Assembly: GCF_050496765.1 (NCBI RefSeq) | Contig: NZ_JBNWEO010000011.1 | Location: 62,001-126,000, forward strand | Reading direction: 5' to 3' | From: JAEVLT01 sp050496765 | GTDB lineage: Bacteria; Bacillota; Bacilli; Bacillales; Cytobacillaceae | Length of the DNA stretch: 64,000 nucleotides | In this document: one piece after another, positions 7,844-17,060 of the stretch | Numbering within the stretch: position 1 is the first letter of the stretch | Layout of the letters: every line of letters begins with the position of its first letter | Program-made: the position numbers and the translations under genes | Notes under the pieces: generated by a model | Databases searched by the model: none | Told to the model about the DNA's origin: nothing | What the model saw: the letters and a program-made list of their open reading frames with translations, nothing else

Positions 7844-8794
7844 CTACTCCGTTTTTACTTTCTTCGCATAATCGCGGACAATATCAAACACTTTATCGTT
7901 TGATGGCGTATATCCTTCGTGAGAATAAATATCTTTGATAATTTTATGTCCTTCTTTATCTTTGCCGATTGCAACAAAGGCGTCTTGAATTTTCTTTACC
8001 CAATCCTTGTTCATATCAGAACGTACGGAAATGGTGTCGTTTGGAATTTTTTCCGTAAATTTAATCACTTTTGTATCATCAAAAACTTTCGGATAATCTT
8101 TTTTAACAATATTCCGTGCATCCTGGAAAACAACAGCAGCGTCTACATCGCCATTTAATACCGAAATTACCGCTTGGTCATGCCCTTTAACGGTGACACC
8201 TTGTACATCTTTCGTTGGGTCAATGCCAGCATCCATTAACGAAGCAGCCGGCCATACATATCCAGCTGAAGAAGTTACATCTTGGAAGGCAATCTTCTTC
8301 CCTTTTAAATCTTTGATGTCATTAATTTTCGAATCTTTTTTCACAATAAACATTGATTTATAGAAATCAACAAGATCTGTCGTAGGTTGTCCTGTTTGAT
8401 CATCTACTCCATAACGCTGCGCTTGGAGCAGTACATTTGCTGCGCCTTTATCATGTGCCATAACATAAGCAGTTGGCGGCAAGAAGCCGATATCCACTTT
8501 CTTAGAAGCCATTGCTTCAATAATCGTATTGTAGTCGGTAGATACACTTACCTTAACAGGAATACCCAGTTTGTCGCTTAATAATTTTTCTAATGGTTTC
8601 GCTTTTGCTTCCAATGTACCTGCATTTTGCGATGGAACAAACTGAACCGTAAGAGTCTTTGGAACATATCCATCCCCGCCATTACTTTTCGTTCCCGCAT
8701 TGTTTGTGTCTTTGTTCGTTCCGCAAGCGCTAAGAACTCCAACAGCCAATGCAAGAGACATCCCGATTGCAGCCAATTTCTTAAGCTTGAACAT
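7844..8794 (-). CDS. phnD: Phosphate/phosphite/phosphonate ABC transporter substrate-binding lipoprotein PhnD
   Basis: Protein of 316 aa with a lipoprotein signal peptide (MFKLKKLAAIGMSLALAVG) and lipobox LSAC, so it is anchored outside the membrane through Cys24. The mature part shows PhnD-family traits: LTVQFVPSQNAGTLEAK near the N-terminus, a KKVDIGFLPPTAYVMAH segment, and the hinge-region D-V-T-S-S-A-G-Y phosphate-contacting loop. RBS GGAGG. First gene of phnDCEE and preceded by PhoP-box-like repeats. No C-P lyase or phosphonatase gene lies in the window, so phosphite or a generic phosphoester is equally possible. Confidence 0.88.
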   Translation of the reverse strand: MFKLKKLAAIGMSLALAVGVLSACGTNKDTNNAGTKSNGGDGYVPKTLTVQFVPSQNAGTLEAKAKPLEKLLSDKLGIPVKVSVSTDYNTIIEAMASKKVDIGFLPPTAYVMAHDKGAANVLLQAQRYGVDDQTGQPTTDLVDFYKSMFIVKKDSKINDIKDLKGKKIAFQDVTSSAGYVWPAASLMDAGIDPTKDVQGVTVKGHDQAVISVLNGDVDAAVVFQDARNIVKKDYPKVFDDTKVIKFTEKIPNDTISVRSDMNKDWVKKIQDAFVAIGKDKEGHKIIKDIYSHEGYTPSNDKVFDIVRDYAKKVKTE

Positions 8795-8834
8795 TTGCTA
8801 CCTCCGTTTTAAATAATTTTTTCCTTACCTGTAA

Positions 8835-8889
8835 AGTGTAGCATAATTCTGAAATACTTTCGTAAAGATTTTGTAAAATTTGTTCATAA
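8835..8889 (-). promoter_or_regulatory. PhoP-box-like direct repeats and -10 of the phn operon
   Basis: Reading the minus strand, hexamers TTATGA (8889), TTTACA (8877), TTTACG (8866) and ATTTCA (8855) lie 12, 11 and 11 bp apart, matching the TTHACA-N5 direct-repeat pattern of Bacillus PhoP-activated promoters. A TACACT hexamer (8840-8835) follows at the -10 position and no good -35 is present. This predicts induction by phosphate starvation. Confidence 0.6.
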
Positions 8890-8966
8890 TTTAGCATTTC
8901 TTGTCTTTTTAATTTTTATCCATTTATAATACAATTTATAAGAAAAAGTGAGGATGTGGGTTAAAT

Positions 8967-10538
8967 ATGGACTGCGAGTTGATTATTCTTGAAACTAGCG
9001 ATATTCACGGCACGATTTTTCCAATAAATTATGGAACAAATCAGGAAATCAATGCTGGTTTTGCAAAAATCGCTACAATTATTAGCCAGGAAAAGCAAAA
9101 ACATGATCATACATTGCTAATCGATAACGGGGACGTCATTCAAGGTACACCCCTGACCTATCATTATGCGAAGTTCCTTTATGATAAAAAGAACCCAATT
9201 ATCCGCATCATGAATGAGTTACATTATGATGCGGCGATTATCGGAAATCATGAATTCAATTATGGACTGGAGCTATTGAACCGATCCGTTGACGCGTCAA
9301 ATTTCCCATGGCTTTCAGCAAATAGTCTAAATCAACATCGTGCTGAACCCTACTTCAGCAAACCTTACTTGATCAAGGAATTCGAAAATGGTTTGCGTAT
9401 CGCTGTATTGGGTGTGACCACTCATTACATACCCAATTGGGAGAATCCAAATCATATTAAGGCATTAGAATTTGCAGACGCCTTTGAAACAACGAAAAAA
9501 TGGGTAGATTATTTGCAGAAAAATGAACAATACGACCTGCTTGTTGTTTCATACCATGGCGGCTTTGAACGCGATCTTGTCACAGGGGAGCCGACAGAAT
9601 CGCTGACTGGTGAAAATCAAGGTTACCGGATTTGCCAGGAAATCGATGGCATTGACGTTTTATTAACAGGCCATCAGCATAGACGGCTCACCGGTGAATT
9701 GCATGGAAAAACAATCCTGCAGCCTGGATTTAACGGCCAGGCGCTTGGCAAGGTAACCATTCCGTTTTCTTTTCAAAATGGAAACTGGCAGGTTGAACAA
9801 AAGACTTCTGAGATCATCGAAGTTACGGATTCAATTGCAACGGACAATAACCTGCTGAAACTCGCAGCCGATTTTGAAAACCAAACCCAAGAATGGCTTG
9901 ACCAGCCAATCGGCGAAATTGTCGGCGATATGACGATTTCAGATCCATTTGAGGTTCGATTAAAGGATCATCCGCTCATTGAATTTATTAATCAAGTGCA
10001 AATGGATGCGGCTGGAGTTGCGATATCGAACACTGCTTTGTTCCATAATGAATCCCCCGGTTTCTCCAGCAACGTAACGATGCGGGACATTGTTTCGAAT
10101 TACATTTATCCAAATACCCTGAAAGTCATCCGGATTTCCGGACAGGATATAAAAGACGCATTGGAAAAATGTGCTACCTACTTTGTTCTAGACGAGAACA
10201 AAAAGCCGCAAGTGAACCCATCATTTGTTGAACCAAAGCCCCAGCACTACAATTACGATATGTGGGAGGGCATCGAATACGAATTAAATATCGCCAAGCC
10301 GGTCGGCTACCGTGTCGTGAAGTTGAACTTTAAGAGTCAACCTATGGATCTTTCAGGCCAGTATGAGGTTGTGATGAACAACTATCGTGCTGGCGGCGGC
10401 GGAGATTATGAAATGTTCAAGGATAAACCTGTCATAAAAGAAATTCAGACAGACATGACCGAGCTTCTGGCCGATTATTTTCTAAAAAGAAAAACCGTTT
10501 ACGCAACCTGCAATGAAAATTGGAAAGTTACCTACTAA
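8967..10538 (+). CDS. Cytosolic bifunctional metallophosphatase / 5'-nucleotidase-like protein
   Basis: Protein of 523 aa in two parts. Residues 1-300 are a calcineurin-like phosphoesterase with metal ligands in DIHG (10-13), NGDVIQG, GNHEFNYG, SYHGGFE and LTGHQH. Residues about 320-510 are the 5'-nucleotidase C-terminal domain (SNTALF, RAGGGGDYEMF). UshA-family enzymes release phosphate from 5'-nucleotides or 2',3'-cyclic nucleotides. There is no signal peptide, so it should act in the cytoplasm, unlike UshA. It is divergent from the phn operon, a sensible partner in phosphate scavenging. RBS GTGAGGATG is moderate. Exact substrate unknown. Confidence 0.85.
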   Translation: MDCELIILETSDIHGTIFPINYGTNQEINAGFAKIATIISQEKQKHDHTLLIDNGDVIQGTPLTYHYAKFLYDKKNPIIRIMNELHYDAAIIGNHEFNYGLELLNRSVDASNFPWLSANSLNQHRAEPYFSKPYLIKEFENGLRIAVLGVTTHYIPNWENPNHIKALEFADAFETTKKWVDYLQKNEQYDLLVVSYHGGFERDLVTGEPTESLTGENQGYRICQEIDGIDVLLTGHQHRRLTGELHGKTILQPGFNGQALGKVTIPFSFQNGNWQVEQKTSEIIEVTDSIATDNNLLKLAADFENQTQEWLDQPIGEIVGDMTISDPFEVRLKDHPLIEFINQVQMDAAGVAISNTALFHNESPGFSSNVTMRDIVSNYIYPNTLKVIRISGQDIKDALEKCATYFVLDENKKPQVNPSFVEPKPQHYNYDMWEGIEYELNIAKPVGYRVVKLNFKSQPMDLSGQYEVVMNNYRAGGGGDYEMFKDKPVIKEIQTDMTELLADYFLKRKTVYATCNENWKVTY

Positions 10539-10546
10539 ACGTTTAG

Positions 10547-10583
10547 CGTCCTCAAATCGTCTTTGATTTGGGGACTTTTTATT
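10547..10583 (+). terminator. Rho-independent terminator
   Basis: GTCCTCAAATC / GATTTGGGGAC stem with loop GTCTTT, then TTTTT. It separates the nucleotidase gene from the broken nuclease gene downstream. Confidence 0.85.
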
Positions 10584-10700
10584 AAAATTATTATACGAAT
10601 GTAAAAATTGTAAATTTTTATAAAATGTATGGTCAAATCCTCCATTTTATTGGTAGTTTTAAAGTGTCAATTGACGAAAAAGATTGTGGGGGTGTGAGAA

Positions 10701-12923
10701 TTGAGGTTTACAAAACTAGTAAAACTGTTTTTAGCCATCCTGCTTGTCATCCCTGTTCCAACAGTGATGACTTTCGGAAACAAGGTAAACGCTGAAACAG
10801 CAGCGGATCCTGCTCCAACCATTACACACAAAGGAACGACACTAAAAGGAAAAATTCTTTTTGACAATACCCATGGGGAGACAGCAGGAGCTGCGGATTG
10901 GGTTATCGATGGCGCTTTCTCAGACTTTGCCAATGCGATCGCCGGGCAAGGTTATGAAGTGAAAGAATTACGGCAAACGACTCCGATCACTCTCGATAGC
11001 TTAAAAAATTACGATGTTTTTGTTTTAGGAGAAGCCAATATTCCATTTAAAGCTTCTGAGCAGCAAGCGATGCTTGATTACGTTAAAGGCGGTGGAAGCA
11101 TCTTCTTTATCGGTGATCATTACAATTCCGACCGCAACCTAAATCGCTGGGATTCTGGGGAAATTTTTAACGGATACCGCCGAGGCGCATGGGATAATCC
11201 AGCTAAAGGCATGAGCACTGAGGAAGCAAATTCACAGGCGATGCAGGGTGTCATCAGCTCGGATTGGCTCGGTGAAAACTTTGGCGTCCGTTTCCGAAGC
11301 AATGCTTTAGGGGACATTCCTTCAGGGGAAACAGTCGTCGCTCCGGAACAATCATTTGGGATAACTCAAGGCGTTACAACCGTTGAAATGCATGCAGGTT
11401 CCACACTTGCGATTCTTGATCCAACGAAAGCCAAGGGCTTAATTTATTTACCGGAAAATCCGCCAAAATGGGGGCCTGCCGTCGATCAAGGCGTCTATAA
11501 CAACGGTGGTATTGCAGAAGGCGCATTTGCAGCAATCGCCAAAGTTGACAAAGGAAAGGCAGCCTTTTTAGGCGATTCCTCACCCGTTGAAGATTCAACT
11601 CCAAAATACCTTCGTGAAGATAATGGCAAAGCAAAAACAACATATGACGGATTTTCAACGGAAGGGCAGGATCGTGTTTATTTGATTAATACGATCAACT
11701 GGCTTGCGAAACAGGAAGATTACACCAGTCTTGACCAAATCAATGGTTTGCAGCTGAGCGAGAAAACAGTGCTGCACGATTTTGAAATCCCGCAACATAC
11801 AACAGAACCACAGCCTGAACCATGGGCGGCTCCGAGCGGCGGGTATAAATGGTATGATCCAACTACCTTTGCTGCCGGGTCATATGGTTCAAATAAAACG
11901 GTTCAAGCACAGCCAATCTATACTTTCCAACATCAAGCAACACTTCCAAATCAACAGGAATTCCAGATCCGTTTAAATGGTAGTGATTTAGCAGCCGGTC
12001 AGACCGTTTCGAATTTACAGGTTGGCATTTATGCCCCGGGCGGCAAACAATTGGCCACTTTTCAGAACAGCAGCGGATGGGCAACAACTGCCGGCTATAG
12101 CGAAAAATTTGCGATTACTGCCGATGCAACTGGTCAAGCCCATCAAGACCTTACATTAAAATTAGACCCTTCTTACAGTGGATCGGCCAATCTTCGGTTA
12201 AAAATAAACGGTTCAACCCGTACAACGGTTGCGGTTACCATTGGCAACGTGCCTGCTGAACCGCTGCCAGGCTATGAAACTCCAGTACCGGCTGCGGTTT
12301 CCATTGACAAGGCTCGACAAGCTGCCGATGGTACGAATGTTACCGAAGAAGGGGTCATTACGACAACGCCCGGTTCCTGGGGCGGGGGCGGCTTTTACCT
12401 TCAGGATGATTCGGGTGGAATCTCATTTGAATTTGATGCCGTAAACGGCACGACAACCACAAGAGTGCGAGTTGATAGCCGAACTGGCGTCACATACGAC
12501 CAATTCACATCCCAATATAAAGAAAATAATGTCCTTAACATTACTGGCATTGCATCAATTTTTAAAGGGATCTATCAATTGAAACCACGGATGGCAGCAG
12601 ATTTTGCCGATACCCCTCAACAGAAAGATCCTGTCAATGTCCAATTGTTAGGGATCAATGACCTGCATGGAAAAATGGATCCGCATTATTCGGTTGATAT
12701 TGATGGCGATGGAAAGACTGATGGCACATACGGCGGGGCTGAGTACCTTGCCACCTATATCCGGCAAAAGCAAGCAGCCAAGCCAGGCCGCACTCTGTTT
12801 GTGGGTGCGGGTGATTTCACCATAAAAGCGAAGAGACTGATGGGAACTCAGCTAAAGCATGCAGCAACGCACTCCCGGATACCGCAACAAAGATATTTAA
12901 TTACTTATTTGCTAGGCTTCTAA
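10701..12923 (+). pseudogene. Truncated secreted YhcR/YfkN-like 5'-nucleotidase/nuclease
   Basis: Reads as 740 aa from a TTG start with GGGGG upstream. Visible parts: a Sec signal peptide (1-32), a ThuA/DUF4350-like alpha/beta domain (about 50-340), a beta-sandwich linker (about 370-515), an OB-fold region like that of YhcR (about 535-640), then the start of a metallophosphoesterase domain with LLGINDLHG and GGAEYLATYIRQ. Homology stops dead after VGAGD (codon ending 12815), just past the third metal ligand. The rest of the catalytic domain is missing, the last 36 residues look like out-of-frame translation, and the LPDTA sorting signal is in another frame. A product could be secreted but should be catalytically dead and not anchored. 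Confidence 0.78.
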
Positions 12924-13015
12924 TGATTGCATTTTTATCAAACAAAAAAGAACCATTTAATAGATTCACCTATGCAGTCTTTGGGGCTGCAACCAATAAA
13001 AATAAAGCCCGGTGA
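12815..13015 (+). pseudogene. Out-of-frame remnant of the C-terminal LPDTA sorting signal
   Basis: In a different frame from the upstream reading, codons 12872-12886 spell LPDTA. They are followed by a hydrophobic helix (IFNYLFARLLMIAFL) and the basic SNKK, the three-part class D sortase signal. B. subtilis YhcR and YfkN carry LPDTS/LPDTA signals recognised by sortase YhcS. It lies about 60 bp after the point where catalytic homology ends, so it looks like the original end of the gene above, joined by a frame-disrupting deletion. Confidence 0.7.
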
Positions 13016-13050
13016 AAGAGCGTAATCACGTCCTTCACCGGGTTTTTCTT
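13007..13050 (+). terminator. Rho-independent terminator
   Basis: CCCGGTGAA / TTCACCGGG stem followed by TTTTTCTTTT. Terminator of the original cell-wall nuclease gene. Confidence 0.85.
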
Positions 13051-13094
13051 TTAAACTTGTTAATTAAATTGAAAACATTCACAAAACAGGGAGT

Positions 13095-13925
13095 TTTTTA
13101 GCAGTTTTTGAGGAAGATCTCGCCCTTTTGACTCTTGAAACTTTTTCTCATTGACCGTTCGATGCCTTTTTTGCCTTTCACGGGTCTTGAAGCACTCTCT
13201 CATCGACCCTTCGATGCCTTTTTTGCCTCTCACGGGCGTTGACTCTCCCTCTCATTGACCGTTCGATGCCTTTTTTGCCTTTCACGGGTCTTGAAGCACT
13301 CTCTCATCGACCCTTCGAAGCCTTTTTTGCCTCTCACGGGTCTTGAAGCACTCTCTCATCGACCCTTCGATGCCTTTTTTGCCTCTCACGGGCGTTGACT
13401 CTCCCTCTCATCGACCGTTCGATGCCTTTTTTGCCTTTCACGGGTCTTGAAGCACTCTCTCATCGACCCTTCGATGCCTTTTTTGCCTCTCACGGGTCTT
13501 GAAGCACTCTCTCATCGACCCTTCGATGCCTTTTTTGCCTCTCACGGGCGTTGACTCTCCCTCTCATCGATCGTTCGATGCCTTTTTTGGCTTTCACGGG
13601 TCTTGAAGCACTCTCTCATCGACCCTTCGAAGCCTTTTTTGCCTCTCACGGGTCTTGAAGCACTCTCTCATCGACCCTTCGATGCCTTTTTTGGCTTTCA
13701 AAGGCGTTGACTCTCCCTCTCATCGACCGTTCGATGCCTTTTTTGGCTTTCAAGGGCGTTGAAGCACTCTATCATTGACCGTTCGATGCCTTTTTTGCCT
13801 CTCACGGGTCTTGAAGCACTCTCTCATCGACCCTTCGATGCCTTTTTTGCCTCTCACGGGCGTTGACTCTCCCTCTCATTGACCGTTCGATGCTATTTTT
13901 TGACTTTCATAGTCGTTGAAGAATG
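13095..13925. repeat. 52-bp tandem repeat array, 15 clear copies (array 1)
   Basis: The anchor TTCGATGC or TTCGAAGC occurs at 13158 and then every 52 bp without exception up to 13886, giving 15 copies. A degenerate copy precedes the first (TCTTGAAAC...CTCATTGACC). Units fall into types by their tail: GGGTCTTGAAGCACTC or GGGCGTTGACTCTCCC. Copies 3-5, 6-8 and 9-11 repeat the same order of types, a 156-bp higher-order repeat. Each unit contains CATCGA-N4-TCGATG, a small hairpin, followed by CC and TTTTTT. The array lies between convergent genes. There are no unique spacers, no cas genes and no long frame. Confidence 0.93.
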
Positions 13926-13972
13926 GATTTCTTACACGATTTTCGGCAAAGTAAAACCTTATTATAAAATCA

Positions 13973-14503
13973 TTACGCTAAAACGATCCCCCCATATACA
14001 AGTGAAGCTACGATTACATATGCGGGGTGTACTTTCCATTTTTCCATCAATAGAAAACTGGCCAGCATTAGGAATATCGTTTGCCATGACCCAATTCCTT
14101 TAAAGGATTCTGCAAAAAATGAATAGGCCATGATTCCGAGTAAAACGGCAATGGTAGGTCGAATGTAGAGCGTCATCCGCTTGACCTTTGGCGAATCTTT
14201 GAATTTATACAATAAGCCAAGCAGTCCTAACATCAGAATCAACGAAGGTGCAACCGAGGCAAACTCGGCGACCAGCACACCTGGTATCCCCGCCTGTTGG
14301 TAACCGACATACCCCGCCAATTTCGTAGCGATTGGCCCAGGGAGTGCATTGGCTAACGCAAGGACTTCACTAAATTCACTAACAGTCATCCACCCATAAT
14401 GTTGAACGACTTCATTTTCAACAAGCGGAATCGATGCTGGTCCCCCTCCGTAACCAACTAAACCAGGTATAAGGAAAGCCAAAAATAATTTCCAGTAAAT
14501 CAC
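13973..14503 (-). CDS. Half-size chromate transporter (CHR family), YwrA/YwrB-like
   Basis: Protein of 176 aa, one half of the two-gene short-chain chromate transporter type. It carries the CHR signatures FLIPGLVGYGGGPASIPLVENEVV and LALANALPGPIATKLAGYVGYQ at the N-terminus, then about four more hydrophobic segments. Its start overlaps the stop of the paired gene by 4 bp (ATGA), so the two halves are co-translated and probably form a heterodimer. Members export chromate or related anions. Its 3' end faces repeat array 1 with no clear terminator. Confidence 0.88.
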   Translation of the reverse strand: MIYWKLFLAFLIPGLVGYGGGPASIPLVENEVVQHYGWMTVSEFSEVLALANALPGPIATKLAGYVGYQQAGIPGVLVAEFASVAPSLILMLGLLGLLYKFKDSPKVKRMTLYIRPTIAVLLGIMAYSFFAESFKGIGSWQTIFLMLASFLLMEKWKVHPAYVIVASLVYGGIVLA

Positions 14504-15072
14504 GCCGATATACTCCCTTCCTTCTCTTTTTTCTTAGATCTATCTCCTTTTTGCAAAAGAGCGATAGCGATCAATATTGCTATGAGAATACCGGGGTTTA
14601 TATTTAAAAACTGTAATAATAGTAAACTGACAGCAGAAAAAATGATCGTTTTAATCCAGCCCAATCCTTTTTTAGCATTCACTAGGAATTCCCACGTTAA
14701 CACAGCAAGCATTACACCTACAACAGGCACCACCGCTTTCGTCATTCCCGAAACCCACTGCAAATGCTTAAATGTTGTAATGGATTTTAAAAGCACAATC
14801 ATGAGCAGAATCGTCGGGATAATGGTAGAAAGAATGGCGTTTACCATGCCAAAAATACCGCCAACCCGATAACCAATATACCCTCCAAGTTTCGTAGCAA
14901 TCGGCCCAGGAAGGGTATTTGCCAATGCTAATACATCGGAAAACTCATCATCATCCATCCATTTATAATGATCGACCACTTCCTTGTGAACAAGTGGAAT
15001 GGATGAGGGGCCGCCCCCGTATCCAAGCATACCAACTTTAAAAAAAGCATAGAAAAGATGTAATTGTTTCAT
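14500..15072 (-). CDS. Half-size chromate transporter (CHR family), YwrA/YwrB-like
   Basis: Protein of 190 aa and the paralogous partner of the next gene: FFKVGMLGYGGGPSSIPLVHKEVV, LALANTLPGPIATKLGGYIGYR, then hydrophobic segments and a lysine-rich tail. The ATG at 15072 (MKQLHLFYAFFKVG) is preceded by AAAGGAG at good spacing, so the 14 extra residues of the longer frame are not translated. Together with the gamma-glutamyltransferase and the Lrp/AsnC regulator this matches the B. subtilis ywrABCD group. Confidence 0.88.
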   Translation of the reverse strand: MKQLHLFYAFFKVGMLGYGGGPSSIPLVHKEVVDHYKWMDDDEFSDVLALANTLPGPIATKLGGYIGYRVGGIFGMVNAILSTIIPTILLMIVLLKSITTFKHLQWVSGMTKAVVPVVGVMLAVLTWEFLVNAKKGLGWIKTIIFSAVSLLLLQFLNINPGILIAILIAIALLQKGDRSKKKEKEGSISA

Positions 15073-15197
15073 CAGAACTCCTTTCGGTGAAAGTGCCAGG
15101 TAACCTGTTAACAATCAAACAGCGACCATACCTTTCACAAAAATGATTTACCTCGCACGCTTGTTGCTCAGAACTGCTTACCCTTTTCGAAATTCGA

Positions 15198-16808
15198 TTA
15201 CCATGCTGCAATCGCCCCATCCGTCCGATGCTCTGTCCCTCCGGAAAGAACACCCGTTTGCGGATCTCGCCAAATAATTTGACCGCGTCCGAAACTTCCA
15301 GAATCTAAGGCAACCTGAATTTCATGTCCCCTTCTCGCAAGTTCTTGGGCAATATGCTGGGGAAAATGATGTTCAACCAGCACTTTCTTCCCCTCAATCC
15401 ATTGCCATCTAGCAGCATCCAATGCCGCCTGTGGATTCAGGTGAAAGTCAATCGTGTTCATCACCACTTGGACATGCCCTTGGGGCTGCATATAGCCGCC
15501 CATCACGCCAAACGGTCCAATCGCCTCCCCATCTTTTGTTAAAAAGCCCGGAATGATCGTGTGGTATGTTCTTTTTCCAGGTTTCAGGGCATTTTCACTC
15601 GTTGGATCCATTGAGAAATCATATCCGCGATTTTGCAGGGCAATCCCTGTTCCAGGAACAACAATCCCTGACCCAAATCCCATGTAGTTGCTTTGAATAT
15701 AAGACACCATGTTTCCTTCATCATCAGCTGTTGCCAAATACACTGTACCTCCGCTTGGCGGAGTTCCAGGCTCTGGATGAATGGCTTCCTCGCTGATTAG
15801 ATTGCGCCGTGCTGCAGCAAAATTGTCAGATAACAGCGCATTGACAGTAATGGACATGTCGGATGGATCTGTAATGTATTTTTTTCCATCTGCAAACGCC
15901 AGTTTCATTGCTTCAATCTGTTTATGATAGGTATTTGCTGACTCTTTTTCAGTAAATTGAAAACCCCTCAATGTATTTAATGCCAACAAGGCTACTAACC
16001 CTTGGCCATTTGGCGGAATCTCCCACACATCATACCCGCGATAATTTACCGATATCGGCTGTACCCATTCAGGCATGTATTCAGCCAAATCCTCAGCAGA
16101 TAGAAAGCCATTATACTTTTTCGAAAATTCAGCAATAGCTGAAGCTAATTCTCCGCGATAAAAGCTTTCTGCATTTGATTCCGCAATCAATCTTAATGTC
16201 TTGGCATGACCTGGCGAACTCCACATCTCACCAATTTTTGGTGCACGGCCATTTGGAGCGAATGTATCAAACCAACCCTGAAATTCTTCTCCGGTAAAAG
16301 TTTTTTTAAAAATGGTATACGCCAAATTCCAATACTTCCCCAATATCGGCGTTAATGGAAAACCATTTTCCGCATAATCAATCGCTGGTTTTAATACTTC
16401 AGTCAGTGGAAGCTTACCAAAGCGTTTGGATAATGCCGCCCATGCTGAGGGAACTCCCGGAACGGTTACCGGGATAAGGCCATGCTTTGGCAGTTCGTTA
16501 AGTCCTCTTGCTTTGACCGCATCAATTGACATGCTTTTCGGCGACGGACCGCTTGCATTTAATCCATATAAACTTTTATTCATCCAGACAAGCGCAAACG
16601 CATCTCCGCCAATTCCATTGGATGTCGGCTCAACAACTGTTAAGCATGCAGCTGTTGCAATCGCTGCATCAACTGCATTTCCACCCTTTTTTAAAATATC
16701 CAGTCCCGCATTTGCCGCAAGCGGCTGGGACGTGGCTACCATTCCTTTTTTTGCAAAAACAGCCATGCGCTGTGATGCATAGGGATAATTCAAATAATTT
16801 ACTGTCAT
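15198..16808 (-). CDS. Gamma-glutamyltransferase family protein, YwrD-like
   Basis: Protein of 536 aa, the length of a GGT precursor. The N-terminal half has GMVATSQPLAANAGLDILKK and GGNAVDAAIATA. The autoprocessing site should lie before the nucleophile Thr of GGTVYLATADDEG, followed by GSGIVVPGTGIALQNRG and FGVMGGYMQPQGHVQ. There is no signal peptide, so unlike B. subtilis Ggt it is predicted to be cytoplasmic, as for YwrD. GGTs cleave gamma-glutamyl bonds of glutathione-like or polyglutamate substrates. Same strand as the chromate transporters, 125 bp apart. Substrate unknown. Confidence 0.85.
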   Translation of the reverse strand: MTVNYLNYPYASQRMAVFAKKGMVATSQPLAANAGLDILKKGGNAVDAAIATAACLTVVEPTSNGIGGDAFALVWMNKSLYGLNASGPSPKSMSIDAVKARGLNELPKHGLIPVTVPGVPSAWAALSKRFGKLPLTEVLKPAIDYAENGFPLTPILGKYWNLAYTIFKKTFTGEEFQGWFDTFAPNGRAPKIGEMWSSPGHAKTLRLIAESNAESFYRGELASAIAEFSKKYNGFLSAEDLAEYMPEWVQPISVNYRGYDVWEIPPNGQGLVALLALNTLRGFQFTEKESANTYHKQIEAMKLAFADGKKYITDPSDMSITVNALLSDNFAAARRNLISEEAIHPEPGTPPSGGTVYLATADDEGNMVSYIQSNYMGFGSGIVVPGTGIALQNRGYDFSMDPTSENALKPGKRTYHTIIPGFLTKDGEAIGPFGVMGGYMQPQGHVQVVMNTIDFHLNPQAALDAARWQWIEGKKVLVEHHFPQHIAQELARRGHEIQVALDSGSFGRGQIIWRDPQTGVLSGGTEHRTDGAIAAW

Positions 16809-16997
16809 ACAACGCCCACCCTCTCAAACCTTCCTTCAAAAAGTTCATTAAATTTACTAAATGATTTCAAATGTAAACCGAAATTTAAAAAATAATTAAC
16901 AAATGATTTTATCCTTTTTATGAGTATAAACCAATTAAATGAAAAATTCCATAACTTTTAATAATTCTGAAATTTATTTTTTCGGAGAATAAAGACA

Positions 16998-17027
16998 TTG
17001 ATCTTTTAAGAATTCATACGTTATGAT
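16998..17027 (+). promoter_or_regulatory. SigA-type promoter for the Lrp/AsnC regulator
   Basis: TTGATC, 18-bp spacer, TATGAT, ending 33 bp before the start codon. The intergenic region is AT-rich and shared with the divergent gamma-glutamyltransferase gene. Confidence 0.55.
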
Positions 17028-17060
17028 GGTGTTACAAAAACGATGAAATGGGGATTGTGA

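Noticed and set aside
10583..10700. PhoP boxes upstream of the broken nuclease gene
   Set aside because: Two TGTAAA motifs occur but 9 bp apart and in the wrong orientation for the gene.
13095..13965. CRISPR array interpretation of array 1
   Set aside because: Units are contiguous 52-bp copies without unique spacers, and no cas gene is present in the window.
13879..14103. 74-aa plus-strand open frame at the end of array 1
   Set aside because: It starts inside the repeat and runs antisense to the chromate transporter end; no ribosome binding site.
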